Below the pieces are notes generated by a model that was not told where the DNA came from, searched no databases, and was given only the letters and a program-made list of their open reading frames with translations. Source: WTAW01 sp964406575 (GTDB lineage: Bacteria > Acidobacteriota > Aminicenantia > Aminicenantales > Aminicenantaceae). From it: DNA of 64,000 bases. Position numbers and translations under genes: made by a program. This document shows, piece by piece, positions 15,540-23,827 of the stretch (positions within the stretch are counted from its first letter, which is position 1; each line of letters begins with the position of its first letter). Location: positions 54,291 through 118,290 of the forward strand of contig CAYOSH010000010.1 of NCBI GenBank assembly GCA_964406575.1, in the 5' to 3' direction.

Positions 15540-16298
15540 TTAGTTGTAAAGACCTCTAAGGTCGTACAGCTTTATCTTGATCAAGTCCAAGATCATGGCC
15601 GCGGGGTCTCTGAGGATGTGGACTTTACTGCCACCGGAATGTTTCCACTCGATCGGGACCTGTCTCCAGCGGAGGTTATACTTGCGTTGCGTAAGGTATA
15701 AGACTTCGGCATCGAAGCTGAATCCATTCAGCCTTGTCGCCTGAAAGATTCGTTCGGCCGCCTCTTTTTGAAATCCCTTGAAACCGCAGGGGACATCTTC
15801 AACGTCTCTGATGCCGAGCCATTTGTTCAGCCGGTTGTATGTTCGACCCATAAAACGGCGAAGCCAATTCTGGGGCTCGACGATCCTGGAACCAGCGCTC
15901 CTGCGGGAGCCGATAATAACATCAATCCCCTCTTCAAAAAGGGGCCAGAGTTTTTCCACCTCCTTGATGGGCGTGGATAGATCCGCATCAGTGAAAATAA
16001 TGAAGCGGCCTCTGGAATCAAGGATACCGGTGCGCACATGAAATCCCTTCCCTTTGTTCTTTGGAAGTCTGATAAGCCTCAGACGGGACTGATCTTTTTG
16101 GAAATCCTTGACGACCTGGCTCGTCCTGTCGACACTACCGCCATCGACAACGATGACTTCATATTTGTAACTCTGCTGTTGGAGGTATGTGATGACCGAT
16201 TCTAAAGTTTGCGGTAGACGCCGCTCTTCATTATAGGCAGGGATGACTATCGAGAGGTCGAGTCTTTCACCCTCGTTTTTCAGATAGAAACTGTTCAT
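15540..16298 (-). CDS. Family 2 glycosyltransferase (dolichyl-phosphate-glucose synthase-like)
   Basis: 252 residues, a single GT-A domain: LSIVIPAYNEERRLPQTLES at the N-terminus, VVDGGSVDRT, the acidic metal/NDP site TDADLSTP, and GFKGFQKEAAERIF. The sequence most resembles dolichyl/polyprenyl-phosphate beta-glucosyltransferases, which load a sugar on a lipid carrier. AGGTGGT stands just before the ATG. The start overlaps the 3' end of the rfbG-like gene by 32 bp, so the three minus-strand genes (rfbF-like, rfbG-like, this one) are one operon. No long membrane tail is present. Confidence 0.85.
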   Translation of the reverse strand: MNSFYLKNEGERLDLSIVIPAYNEERRLPQTLESVITYLQQQSYKYEVIVVDGGSVDRTSQVVKDFQKDQSRLRLIRLPKNKGKGFHVRTGILDSRGRFIIFTDADLSTPIKEVEKLWPLFEEGIDVIIGSRRSAGSRIVEPQNWLRRFMGRTYNRLNKWLGIRDVEDVPCGFKGFQKEAAERIFQATRLNGFSFDAEVLYLTQRKYNLRWRQVPIEWKHSGGSKVHILRDPAAMILDLIKIKLYDLRGLYN

Positions 16299-17259
16299 AC
16301 CACCTGTAAGTTCTTTCTAACCCGTCTTTCAAGCTCCATTCAGACCGCCACCCGAGACGAATATTTGCCTTTTCAGAATCCAACGATTGATTTGGGAGTT
16401 CACCTTTTAACTCTCCTGCTGCGAGGACCTTCGGTTCAAGATGTGTTTTCCCCGATATATCGATAATTGTTTTCACCAGGTCCAAGACAGTCACGGGTGT
16501 GTTTGTCCCAAAGTTAAAAGCCTCACCTGCCACACCCTCTTTACCCAATTGTTCTGCCAGAACACAATAACCGCCGACAGCATCCTTGATGTAGATGTAA
16601 TCCCTGAGAGGAGTCCCATCGCTGCGGATGATGGGTGCCCGATCGAAGACAACAGATCTGACTGTATCTGGGACGATGCGGGAAAAATTGAGGTCTCCTT
16701 CACCATACATATTGGCAAAGCGCGTCACGGCCACAGGAAGACCGTATGTTTTGTAGTAGCATCGCGCGAGGACATCTGCGCAGACCTTAGAGGCATCATA
16801 GGGATACAAACCATTCAGAGAAAAAGACTCCGTATAGGGCAATTTCTCATGATGACCATAGGCCTTGTCCGAGGAGGCGACGACCACTCTTTTGATGTCT
16901 GAACAGCCCCGACATGCCTCAAGAACGCTCCAGGTTCCTTTGATGTTGGACTCAAAAGTGGAGAGGGGTGAACGATTGGCCACACCCACGATCGTTTGAG
17001 CAGCAATATGAAAGACAGTATCGATCGCGTACTCGTTCAGAACCCTTTCCATGAGAGGATAATCCCTTATGTCGCCCCTAACAGTGATCGCCTTCCCCTC
17101 GACACCCTGAAGAGTGAGATTAGATGCCGGATCGTCATCACGGACGATCCCGCAAACAACCGCTTTTTCCTCGAGTAAATCTTTCGCAAGATGTGCCCCG
17201 AGGAAACCTGTGATCCCTGTGATCAATACCTTTTTATCCTGCCAAAAATTTTTGCCCAT
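16267..17259 (-). CDS. rfbG: NDP-sugar 4,6-dehydratase / epimerase (CDP-glucose 4,6-dehydratase-like)
   Basis: Extended short-chain dehydrogenase, 330 residues from the ATG at 17259, chosen for GGTGA upstream; ATG at 17280 and 17349 are possible but run into the preceding gene. The Rossmann motif TGITGFLG is followed by ASSDKAYG and the catalytic YDASK (Tyr-x3-Lys). The SSDK block is typical of CDP-glucose 4,6-dehydratases. The gene directly upstream is an RfbF-like cytidylyltransferase, which supports CDP-glucose as substrate and a CDP-dideoxyhexose or 6-deoxyhexose product for surface glycan. Confidence 0.8.
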   Translation of the reverse strand: MGKNFWQDKKVLITGITGFLGAHLAKDLLEEKAVVCGIVRDDDPASNLTLQGVEGKAITVRGDIRDYPLMERVLNEYAIDTVFHIAAQTIVGVANRSPLSTFESNIKGTWSVLEACRGCSDIKRVVVASSDKAYGHHEKLPYTESFSLNGLYPYDASKVCADVLARCYYKTYGLPVAVTRFANMYGEGDLNFSRIVPDTVRSVVFDRAPIIRSDGTPLRDYIYIKDAVGGYCVLAEQLGKEGVAGEAFNFGTNTPVTVLDLVKTIIDISGKTHLEPKVLAAGELKGELPNQSLDSEKANIRLGWRSEWSLKDGLERTYRWYEQFLSEKRG

Positions 17260-17264
17260 AAACT

Positions 17265-18005
17265 TCACCAAATTTTCCATTTTGCCCGATTTTGACTCCA
17301 CTCCTCGTTGAGCATCATGGAATCCTTGTAGGTGTCCATACCTGCCCAAAAGCCTTTGAACTTATAGGCCTGGAGCTGCCTGTCCGAAACGAGCTTCTGA
17401 AACGGCTCTTCCTCTAGGCAATCATCCACGCTCAGATAGTCGAACACCCTCCGGTTACACACAAAAAATCCACCATTCACCCATTGGGTGAGACAGGGTT
17501 TCTGGTTAAAATCGACAACGACACTCTGACGGTTGAGCTTTGCAATGCCGAACTGGCTCCGGGCCTTTACGCATGTCATCGTGAAAATCTTGCCCTCACG
17601 GAGATGAAACGCATACTGGTCTTGCAGATCGATGCTGGCCAGGCCATCCGCATATGTTAAGAAAAAATCATCCTCCTCAATGAGAACCTCGATCCTTTTA
17701 ACTCTTCCTCCTGTGTCTGTCTCCAAACCTGTGTCAGCAAATGTGATCCGGAACTGGCTAGGGTTAAAAGCTGCAGGAAGATGGGGGGGATGTGCAAAAT
17801 ATTTCTTGATCATCTCTCCTTTATGACCCAGGCAGAGGATAAAGTTGTTGAAACCATAACAACTGTAGATTTTCATTAGGTGAAGGAGAATGGGGACACG
17901 GCCGATCCTCACGAGAGGTTTGGGCGTGATCTTGCTCGTATCTCCCAGTCTCAGACCTTTTCCCCCACAAAGAATGACCACTCTTGGGCTACGTGTCCTT
18001 TTCAC
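17265..18005 (-). CDS. rfbF: Glucose-1-phosphate cytidylyltransferase-like nucleotidyltransferase
   Basis: Makes CDP-glucose from CTP and glucose-1-phosphate in the assigned family. Motifs in order: VVILCGGKGLRLGDTSKITP (nucleotide loop), KPLVRIGRVPILLHLMKIYS, CLGHKGEMIKKYF, TGGRVKRI, the metal-binding TYADGLASID, and the C-terminal FWAGMDTYKD. I choose the GTG at 18005 because GAGGG lies six bases upstream; the TTG at 18011 would sit on that site. It has 246 residues, near the usual ~257. It lies 5 bp from the rfbG-like start and leads a three-gene operon. Confidence 0.85.
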   Translation of the reverse strand: MKRTRSPRVVILCGGKGLRLGDTSKITPKPLVRIGRVPILLHLMKIYSCYGFNNFILCLGHKGEMIKKYFAHPPHLPAAFNPSQFRITFADTGLETDTGGRVKRIEVLIEEDDFFLTYADGLASIDLQDQYAFHLREGKIFTMTCVKARSQFGIAKLNRQSVVVDFNQKPCLTQWVNGGFFVCNRRVFDYLSVDDCLEEEPFQKLVSDRQLQAYKFKGFWAGMDTYKDSMMLNEEWSQNRAKWKIW

Positions 18006-18168
18006 TCTCAACCCTCTAAACCGCTTTTCTAAAATTAGATTTCATTGTATGCAAAAGCAGAAAACGAATACAAGGAATATTTCTCTATCGACGAATTCTC
18101 GCCCAGTCTTATTTATCGTTGTCTCAAGATCTCGATGATCTCAAAAGGACACAATAGGTCTTATCCGC

Positions 18169-18336
18169 TCAAATATCCAGTTTGGCAAAGATCTCCGTGT
18201 TGATCTCTTGGATGGGCGTCTTTTCATCGACGATGGTGACGGAGATCTCGTGCTCCAGAGTTTCAGGAGGCAGGCAAGCCAGGTCATTTAAGGTTATTCT
18301 GCCTTTCCAGGAACAAAAACTCAACTCCCCCGACAT
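18169..18336 (-). CDS. Candidate small protein, 55 aa, unknown function
   Basis: An open frame below common length cut-offs. It starts ATG at 18336 (MSGELSFCSWKGRITLN) and ends TGA at 18169-18171 (EIFAKLDI). Its composition looks coding: alternating acidic and hydrophobic residues such as LPPETLEHEISVTIVDE, with frequent C or G in third positions. No clear Shine-Dalgarno sequence is present. It is divergent from the other small ORF at 18445. It may be the remnant C-terminus of a larger protein. I do not recognise a family. Confidence 0.45.
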   Translation of the reverse strand: MSGELSFCSWKGRITLNDLACLPPETLEHEISVTIVDEKTPIQEINTEIFAKLDI

Positions 18337-18444
18337 TGTTCTGTATATTTATAAATTTCAAACTTTGTCTACCCAAATCACAACTTTTTTGTCTCATTTT
18401 CGTCTATATAAGTGATGGGGATGGAAATTTAAGGTAGGTGGGAA

Positions 18445-18606
18445 ATGAAACTTATCACAAAAATCGGAATCCTCATCGTAGCCGTCGCAATCTCCTTCTT
18501 CGAGTTCAACTGGATGGCCTGTTGTTCGGGTTGTGTGGATGTTCTTAATCGCACGCCAAAAACAAATTTTGAAATCGTGGTGTATGCAGACAATAATCAC
18601 GCCTAA
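18445..18606 (+). CDS. Candidate small secreted or membrane protein, 53 aa
   Basis: Starts at 18445 after a purine-rich GGTAGGTGGG ribosome site. The first ~24 residues form a signal/transmembrane segment (KLITKIGILIVAVAISFFEF), followed by a cysteine cluster MACCSGC and a polar tail ending NNHA. The CCSGC could be a lipidation or metal site. No family recognised. Together with the ORF at 18169 it occupies the 18006-18736 gap, which otherwise shows only the icmF terminator. Confidence 0.5.
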   Translation: MKLITKIGILIVAVAISFFEFNWMACCSGCVDVLNRTPKTNFEIVVYADNNHA

Positions 18607-18696
18607 GCAGGAATCGCACACACGGAATCGTAATATCCGTTTTTGCGGATGTCCTCTGCATGAGAAGAATAAAAACCCCGTAGATAAATACTCGAT

Positions 18697-18720
18697 AAAA
18701 GTGTTAGAGCGTTTAACACT
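18697..18720 (-). terminator. Weak intrinsic terminator of icmF
   Basis: Read on the minus strand: AGTGTTA, a 7-nt loop, TAACACT, then TTTA. It begins about 17 nt beyond the icmF stop. Confidence 0.5.
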
Positions 18721-18736
18721 CACAAGATGACGAAAG

Positions 18737-21700
18737 TCACATATTCCGTCTATACTGCCCCCCCACTTCATACAAAGCCTGAGTGATCTGACCGAGGGAG
18801 CAGATCCTGACCGTGTTCATAAGCTCGGCAAAGATGTTTTCCCTAGAAAGAGCGACTTTCTGGAGGCGCTCCAGAGCAGCCGGTGCTTCCTTCGCGTTTC
18901 GTTTATGAACATCTTCGAGGCGCTTGAGCTGTGACTCGATCTCTTCTTTTGTGGCTCTTGCCAGCGGAATGCCGGCAAAACTTTCGTGTGACTTATCCGC
19001 ATCCGGGTCTCGGAATGTGTTGACTCCGATGATGGGGAGGTCCCCGGTGTGCTTCAACATCTCATAGTGCATCGATTCCTCCTGGATCTTGCTCCTCTGA
19101 TAGCCTGTCTCCATGGCGCCCAACACGCCTCCTCTCTCGGAGATCCTGTCGAATTCTGTGAGCACGGCCTCCTCCACAAGGTCAGTGAGCTCGTCAACGA
19201 TGAAGCTCCCCTGGTTCATGTTCTCGTTTTTGGCCAGACCCCATTCCCTATTGATGATAAGCTGGATAGCAAGTGCCCTTCGAACGGATTCCTGCGTCGG
19301 CGTTGTGATCGCCTCGTCGTAGGCATTGGTGTGGAGGCTGTTGCAGTTGTCATAGATGGCACACAAGGCTTGGAGTGTCGTCCGAATATCGTTGAACTGG
19401 ATCTCCTGGCTGTGGAGTGAGCGGCCGGACGTCTGGATGTGATACTTGAGCATCTGCGAACGCTTGGACGCGCCGTATTTCTCGCGCATGGCAATGGCCC
19501 AAATGCGCCGGGCCACGCGACCGATGACCGTGTATTCAGGATCCATCCCGTTCGAGAAGAAGAAGGAGAGGTTGGGGCCAAAACTGTTCAGTGGCATGCC
19601 GCGGGACAGATAGTACTCCACATACGTGAATCCGTTGGACAGTGTCAGCGCGAGCTGTGTGATCGGATTGGCTCCCGCTTCGGCAATATGATAGCCAGAG
19701 ATGGAAACCGAATAGAAATTTCGGACCTTGTTCTGAACAAAATATTCCTGGATATCGCCCATCATCTTCAGGGCGAACTCGATGGAAAAGATGCAAGTGT
19801 TCTGTCCTTGATCCTCCTTGAGTATATCGGCTTGAACGGTTCCCCTCACATTGGAAAGCACAGAGGCACGGATGTTCTCATACTGTTCTTTGGTGGGTTC
19901 CCGTCCGTTTTCAGCAACAAAAGCTTCCACTTTCTGGTCGATAGCAGCGTTCAGGAACATGGCCAGGATGATAGGGGCAGGTCCGTTGATGGTCATGGAG
20001 ACAGAGGTATTAGGAGCGCTCAAGTCGAACCCTCCATACAGAACCTTCATGTCATCCAGAGTGCAGATGCTCACTCCAGACGTCCCCACTTTGCCATAGA
20101 TGTCCGGACGCTTGTCCGGGTCGCATCCGTAGAGTGTGACCGAATCAAAGGCTGTGGACAAACGTTTGGCCTCATAACTGGCAGATAGAAGCTTGAATCT
20201 CCGGTTCGTGCGTGCCGGCTCTCCCTCACCGGCAAACATCCGCGTGGGGTCTTCCCCAACCCTCTTCAAGGGAAAAACTCCCGCTGTAAAGGGAAAACGT
20301 CCCGGAACGTTTTCTCTCCTCAAATACCTGTATATCTCACCCGGATCTTTAAACGCCGGAAGAGATATCTTGGGGATCTTTTGATGAGCCAGCGATTCCG
20401 AGTACAAGGGCTGGCTGATCTCTCGCCCCCGCACTTTATAAACCAGCTCCTCCTTCGAGTATGTCTCCTGGATCTCTCCCCATTCGGAAAGCAGCTTTTG
20501 CGTTTCCTCGTTGACATCTCTCTCAGCCTTCGCGATCTCGTCTTTCAGTTGAGTGAGAAGCTCGGGTAGATGGCCCTCCGTCGATTTTTCAGCGATCGTT
20601 TTTGCGCTCTCCTTGAGATGCCAGACACGCCGCACCGCCTCTGCCTGTTCTTCCGTCCGGTTGTGGTAATTCCGCACGGTTTCTGCGATCTCAGAAAGAT
20701 AACGGATCTTCTCCGGAGGAATGACGATAGTTTTGGATGTCGATGTTTTGTGATCTGTCGGGGGCAGGTGGGATTTAAAATTCACACCTGTTTTCTCCCG
20801 GATAGAATTCAGGATCTTGAGATAGAGAGCAGTCATTCCGTCGTCGTTGAATTTAGAGGCGATCGTTCCAAAAACAGGCATGTCCTCCAAATCTTTATCA
20901 AAAGCGTCTTTGTTCCGCTGAACCTGCTTCTGCACATCTCTCACCGCATCCTCGCCGCCGCGTTTTTCATACTTGTTGACGACGATAATATCCGCATAAT
21001 CCAGCATATCGATCTTCTCGAGCTGGGTGGCGGCGCCGAATTCACTCGTCATAACATAGAGCGACAAGTCTGCCAGGTCGACGATCTGGGAATCCCCCTG
21101 CCCGATACCTGCAGTCTCGACAAAGATCATGTCGAAACCAGCCGCTTTGAGGACCAGAAGAGTTTCGGGAAGCACATCGGGCACTTCCATTTGAGACTGG
21201 CGGGTTGCCAAGGACCGCATGTAAACCCTTGTCGACCCAATGGCGTTCATCCGGATCCTATCTCCCAGGAGAGCTCCGCCGCTCTTTCGCCTTGAAGGAT
21301 CACAACTCACGATGGCCACCCGAACATCTTTGATGTCCCGAAGCAAACGCAGAACGATCTCATCGGTCATCGACGATTTCCCGGCTCCGCCTGTTCCTGT
21401 GATCCCGATAACGGGAACCGGCCTCTCTCCCCATTTATGAGAGAGCTCTTCCCGGAGCATGGCGATATCTCCGTCGTCCTGTGCTTTTGCCAGCTCTAAA
21501 GCAGTGATCGCCCTTGCGATTACGAGCGTGTTATCCGGAGAAAGGTTCTCTATATCAAAGGGCTCCGTGTTCGCGGTCGAAAAATCCAACCTTTTGACCA
21601 TGTGGTTGATGATCCCCTGAAGCCCCCATTTGGCCCCATCCTCGGGTGAATAGATCTTTGTCACGCCATAATGCTCGAGCTCTGCGATCTCCTCGGGAAT

Positions 21701-22018
21701 GATCACTCCTCCCCCGCCACCGAAGACCTTGATGTGAGAGGCGCCCCTTTCCTTTAAAAGGTCGACCAAAAATTTAAAAAACTCGATGTGCCCTCCCTGG
21801 TAGCTGGAAACAGCCACTCCTTGTGCATCTTCCTCTATTGCGGCATCGACGATTTCCTCAACAGACCTGTTGTGTCCCAGGTGGATCACCTCCACGCCCG
21901 TACTCTGGAGCAATCGCCGGACAATGTTGATAGAAGCATCATGCCCATCAAAAAGAGCGGTGGCCGTAACCACCCGGATATGGTGTTTGGGTGTGTATGG
22001 TTGCATTTCGAAGCTCAT
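18737..22018 (-). CDS. icmF: Fused isobutyryl-CoA mutase (IcmF: B12 domain + G-protein chaperone + mutase)
   Basis: Adenosylcobalamin enzyme interconverting isobutyryl-CoA and n-butyryl-CoA. The start at 22018 has AAGGAG six bases upstream and gives 1093 residues. Order: B12-binding domain with LFDGHDASIN (His26 lower ligand); MeaB-like GTPase with P-loop GITGTGGAGKSS (205-216); linker; mutase TIM barrel. In the active site Phe582 of TAGVF and Gln739 of GQNTCIFS take the places of Tyr89 and Arg207 of methylmalonyl-CoA mutase, which is the isobutyryl-type signature. The TetR gene 94 bp upstream very likely controls it. The enzyme links valine or branched-acid breakdown to butyryl-CoA metabolism. 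Confidence 0.95.
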   Translation of the reverse strand: MSFEMQPYTPKHHIRVVTATALFDGHDASINIVRRLLQSTGVEVIHLGHNRSVEEIVDAAIEEDAQGVAVSSYQGGHIEFFKFLVDLLKERGASHIKVFGGGGGVIIPEEIAELEHYGVTKIYSPEDGAKWGLQGIINHMVKRLDFSTANTEPFDIENLSPDNTLVIARAITALELAKAQDDGDIAMLREELSHKWGERPVPVIGITGTGGAGKSSMTDEIVLRLLRDIKDVRVAIVSCDPSRRKSGGALLGDRIRMNAIGSTRVYMRSLATRQSQMEVPDVLPETLLVLKAAGFDMIFVETAGIGQGDSQIVDLADLSLYVMTSEFGAATQLEKIDMLDYADIIVVNKYEKRGGEDAVRDVQKQVQRNKDAFDKDLEDMPVFGTIASKFNDDGMTALYLKILNSIREKTGVNFKSHLPPTDHKTSTSKTIVIPPEKIRYLSEIAETVRNYHNRTEEQAEAVRRVWHLKESAKTIAEKSTEGHLPELLTQLKDEIAKAERDVNEETQKLLSEWGEIQETYSKEELVYKVRGREISQPLYSESLAHQKIPKISLPAFKDPGEIYRYLRRENVPGRFPFTAGVFPLKRVGEDPTRMFAGEGEPARTNRRFKLLSASYEAKRLSTAFDSVTLYGCDPDKRPDIYGKVGTSGVSICTLDDMKVLYGGFDLSAPNTSVSMTINGPAPIILAMFLNAAIDQKVEAFVAENGREPTKEQYENIRASVLSNVRGTVQADILKEDQGQNTCIFSIEFALKMMGDIQEYFVQNKVRNFYSVSISGYHIAEAGANPITQLALTLSNGFTYVEYYLSRGMPLNSFGPNLSFFFSNGMDPEYTVIGRVARRIWAIAMREKYGASKRSQMLKYHIQTSGRSLHSQEIQFNDIRTTLQALCAIYDNCNSLHTNAYDEAITTPTQESVRRALAIQLIINREWGLAKNENMNQGSFIVDELTDLVEEAVLTEFDRISERGGVLGAMETGYQRSKIQEESMHYEMLKHTGDLPIIGVNTFRDPDADKSHESFAGIPLARATKEEIESQLKRLEDVHKRNAKEAPAALERLQKVALSRENIFAELMNTVRICSLGQITQALYEVGGQYRRNM

Positions 22019-22111
22019 GGTCACTCCTTTCTCCCTGTCTTTTCCGGATCCCCATCTTTTATTAAAAATCCAGGACAATAGGCTTTTCTTCGCCTCTCCA
22101 TTTTTCGAACT

Positions 22112-22762
22112 TCAAGCATTGCGTTTTCCTGTGGACCGACCCAAAATAAAATCGATCTGATGCTGGATGTAGTCCTCGATCGTGTAACGGGAAGACAAAT
22201 ACCACCGCCGGAATGTCCACATGTGCCCGAGGACGACGATGTTGTGCGCGATCAACTCGACGGAATCTTTATCCATCCGAGGCAATTCATTGCTGGAGAC
22301 CAAATCTGTCACCGCTTTAACGAAAATGTTTGTCAACCGGACTTCATTCTCCAGGACTTTTTTCTGCCAGTGGAGGGGAAGCGTTTTTGTTTCCTGGTAG
22401 ATGAGCAGAATGTGGTCGCTCATCCGGTCACAGACAAGAAAGTATTCACGGATCATCGCAGCCAGGACATCCCGCCCTCCCGATGCCTTCCGTAGAGCAT
22501 CGGCAACGCCCTGTTCAACCTCCGCATGGATGGCGTCACAAACCAGATAGAGGACATCCTCTTTCGACCGCACATACTCATACAGCAATCCATTGGAAAT
22601 GCCCGAGGCTCTGGCGATCTCTCTGGTCGTCGTCCGGTGAAAACCCTTCTCTATAAAAAGCTGGACGGATGCGTCTACGATCTGACGGCGCCTTTGGTGG
22701 ACCAGCTCGGGATCTTTGATACAGGTGGGAATCTCTTTTGTTCGAGAGATTGTTTTAGCCAT
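22112..22762 (-). CDS. TetR-family repressor of icmF
   Basis: 216-residue TetR regulator. I start it at 22762 (MAKTISRTKEI); the in-frame ATG at 22789 would translate the operator palindrome itself. The DNA-binding domain lies at about residues 22-68 (QIVDASVQLFIEKGFHRTTT then REIARASGISNGLLYEYVRS). The C-terminal ligand domain is typical of acyl-CoA responsive regulators (FadR/LiuR-like), but the effector is inferred only. The 24-bp palindrome 22766-22789 abuts the start codon and overlaps the -10 box, implying autoregulation and a very short or nearly leaderless mRNA. Its stop lies 94 bp from icmF. Confidence 0.9.
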   Translation of the reverse strand: MAKTISRTKEIPTCIKDPELVHQRRRQIVDASVQLFIEKGFHRTTTREIARASGISNGLLYEYVRSKEDVLYLVCDAIHAEVEQGVADALRKASGGRDVLAAMIREYFLVCDRMSDHILLIYQETKTLPLHWQKKVLENEVRLTNIFVKAVTDLVSSNELPRMDKDSVELIAHNIVVLGHMWTFRRWYLSSRYTIEDYIQHQIDFILGRSTGKRNA

Positions 22763-22765
22763 CGA

Positions 22766-22817
22766 TTGATTGAGCGAGCGCTCAATCAATATACCATAAC
22801 CAGCTCTCCGCTGTCAA
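22766..22817 (-). promoter_or_regulatory. tetR-icmF promoter with 24-bp palindromic operator
   Basis: On the minus strand: TTGACA (22812-22817), 18-bp spacer, TATATT (22788-22793), then a near-perfect palindrome at 22766-22789 with arms TTGATTGAGCG and CGCTCAATCAA around a two-base centre. The operator covers the edge of the -10 and the expected start site and ends 3 bp before the tetR ATG. The -35 overlaps the 3' end of the flavoredoxin gene. TetR palindromes of this GAGCGCTC type are common in acyl-CoA regulons. Confidence 0.85.
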
Positions 22818-23389
22818 GCGTTTTTTATCACCTTCCCGATGGAAAAAGCTTTCCCTAGAAATTCTCCCACACCATAGTATTTACTGCTCTCCGGGGCATA
22901 GAGGATAGGCTTGACTTTTTCGATATCCGGCCGTCCCTTCTCATCAAGAACGGATGTGTCGGCCTTTATGTCGAGAATTTCTCCGACGAATAGGGTGTGG
23001 AGCCCTATTTCAACGGTTTGGAGCAGTTTGCATTCCAAGACAAAAAGGAATTCCTCGATATAGGGGGCGTCCACAAGACTGCTTCTTACAGGCTGAAGCC
23101 CGGTCGCCGCAAATTTGTCCTCGGTTTTACCTGTGGCTATCCCAAAATAATCCGCCATACGGATGTGTGTTTCAGAAGGAATATTTACGGTGAAAGCCTC
23201 CCGATCGACAATATTCCAGTATGTATAAGTGGCCTTCCTCAAGGACACAGCTACACATGGAGGTCTCGAGCAGCAGATGCCTCCCCAGGAGGCTGTCATT
23301 GCATTCGGTTTCCCTTCTTTGTCGTAGGTTGCTACAACAAATACGGGTGTTGGATACACGATCGTTTTTGGACCCAGTGACTCTTTCAT
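22814..23389 (-). CDS. Flavoredoxin / flavin reductase-like split-barrel protein
   Basis: 191 residues of the FMN-binding split-barrel (flavin_reduct) family: PTPVFVVATYDKEGKPNAMT, ASWGGICCSRPPCVAVSL, and FTVNIPSE are the FMN-contact blocks. The protein is small and soluble and probably binds FMN for electron transfer or NAD(P)H-flavin reduction. Its stop falls inside the tetR promoter region. It is on the same strand as tetR-icmF, but the strong promoter between them suggests a separate unit. The start ATG at 23389 fits the family N-terminus. Confidence 0.85.
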   Translation of the reverse strand: MKESLGPKTIVYPTPVFVVATYDKEGKPNAMTASWGGICCSRPPCVAVSLRKATYTYWNIVDREAFTVNIPSETHIRMADYFGIATGKTEDKFAATGLQPVRSSLVDAPYIEEFLFVLECKLLQTVEIGLHTLFVGEILDIKADTSVLDEKGRPDIEKVKPILYAPESSKYYGVGEFLGKAFSIGKVIKNA

Positions 23390-23449
23390 CGGAACCCTCC
23401 AGAAATCATGAATAGATCTTTCAAATGCATTTTATCCTCTCAGTATTTT

Positions 23450-23755
23450 TTACGCTAGTGTAGAGATGTGACATTTACATTCTGGATCACAACACCTATC
23501 ACCAATCCCAAGAAAACCACTGCCATAACTAACCAGAATCGTTTTTTTATCGATCGAGGATGGTAGAGATATCCGAACATAGATCCAGCCAACGAGCAGA
23601 GTCAAAAAAAGAAAACCGATGTACCCAAAGGGGATCAAGACAAAAAGCTCATCCGCTGATTTGAGGGCCAAATATTCTTTGTCCCAGAAAGGTTTTAAAA
23701 GTGCTGCATGGGCCAAGAAATCGATCAATAAGAAAACCAACCAAGATGCAAACAC
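23450..23755 (-). CDS. Small membrane protein, probably with disturbed ends
   Basis: Read from GTG at 23755, about 101 residues: VFASWLVFLLIDFLAHAALL, a second hydrophobic segment near 40-60, then a charged loop. The tail after SYGSGFLGIG (RCCDPECKCHISTLA) is unlike a membrane protein and suggests a frameshift. In frame upstream, IYNTRFATTV continues the N-terminus, with AAGGAGAGAAGG in front, but without a standard start codon. Family proteins usually begin MN..RF, so one start codon or base may be mutated or miscalled. Function unknown. The gene precedes the S9 peptidase with only 72 bp between. Confidence 0.45.
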   Translation of the reverse strand: MFASWLVFLLIDFLAHAALLKPFWDKEYLALKSADELFVLIPFGYIGFLFLTLLVGWIYVRISLPSSIDKKTILVSYGSGFLGIGDRCCDPECKCHISTLA

Positions 23756-23827
23756 TGTTGTGGCGAATCGAGTATTGTAGATACCTTCTCTCCTTTTCTA
23801 TTAATGGGAACCGTCAGACTCCGTCCT

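Noticed and set aside
19439..20188. Long plus-strand frame inside icmF, and similar antisense frames in the FAD/FeS gene and others
   Set aside because: Antisense shadows of strongly supported genes with high-GC third positions.
22018..22111. A cobalamin riboswitch upstream of icmF, and also before the B12 radical SAM gene
   Set aside because: The leader before icmF is only ~94 bp and shows no B12-box; the region before 9264 is likewise too short and featureless.
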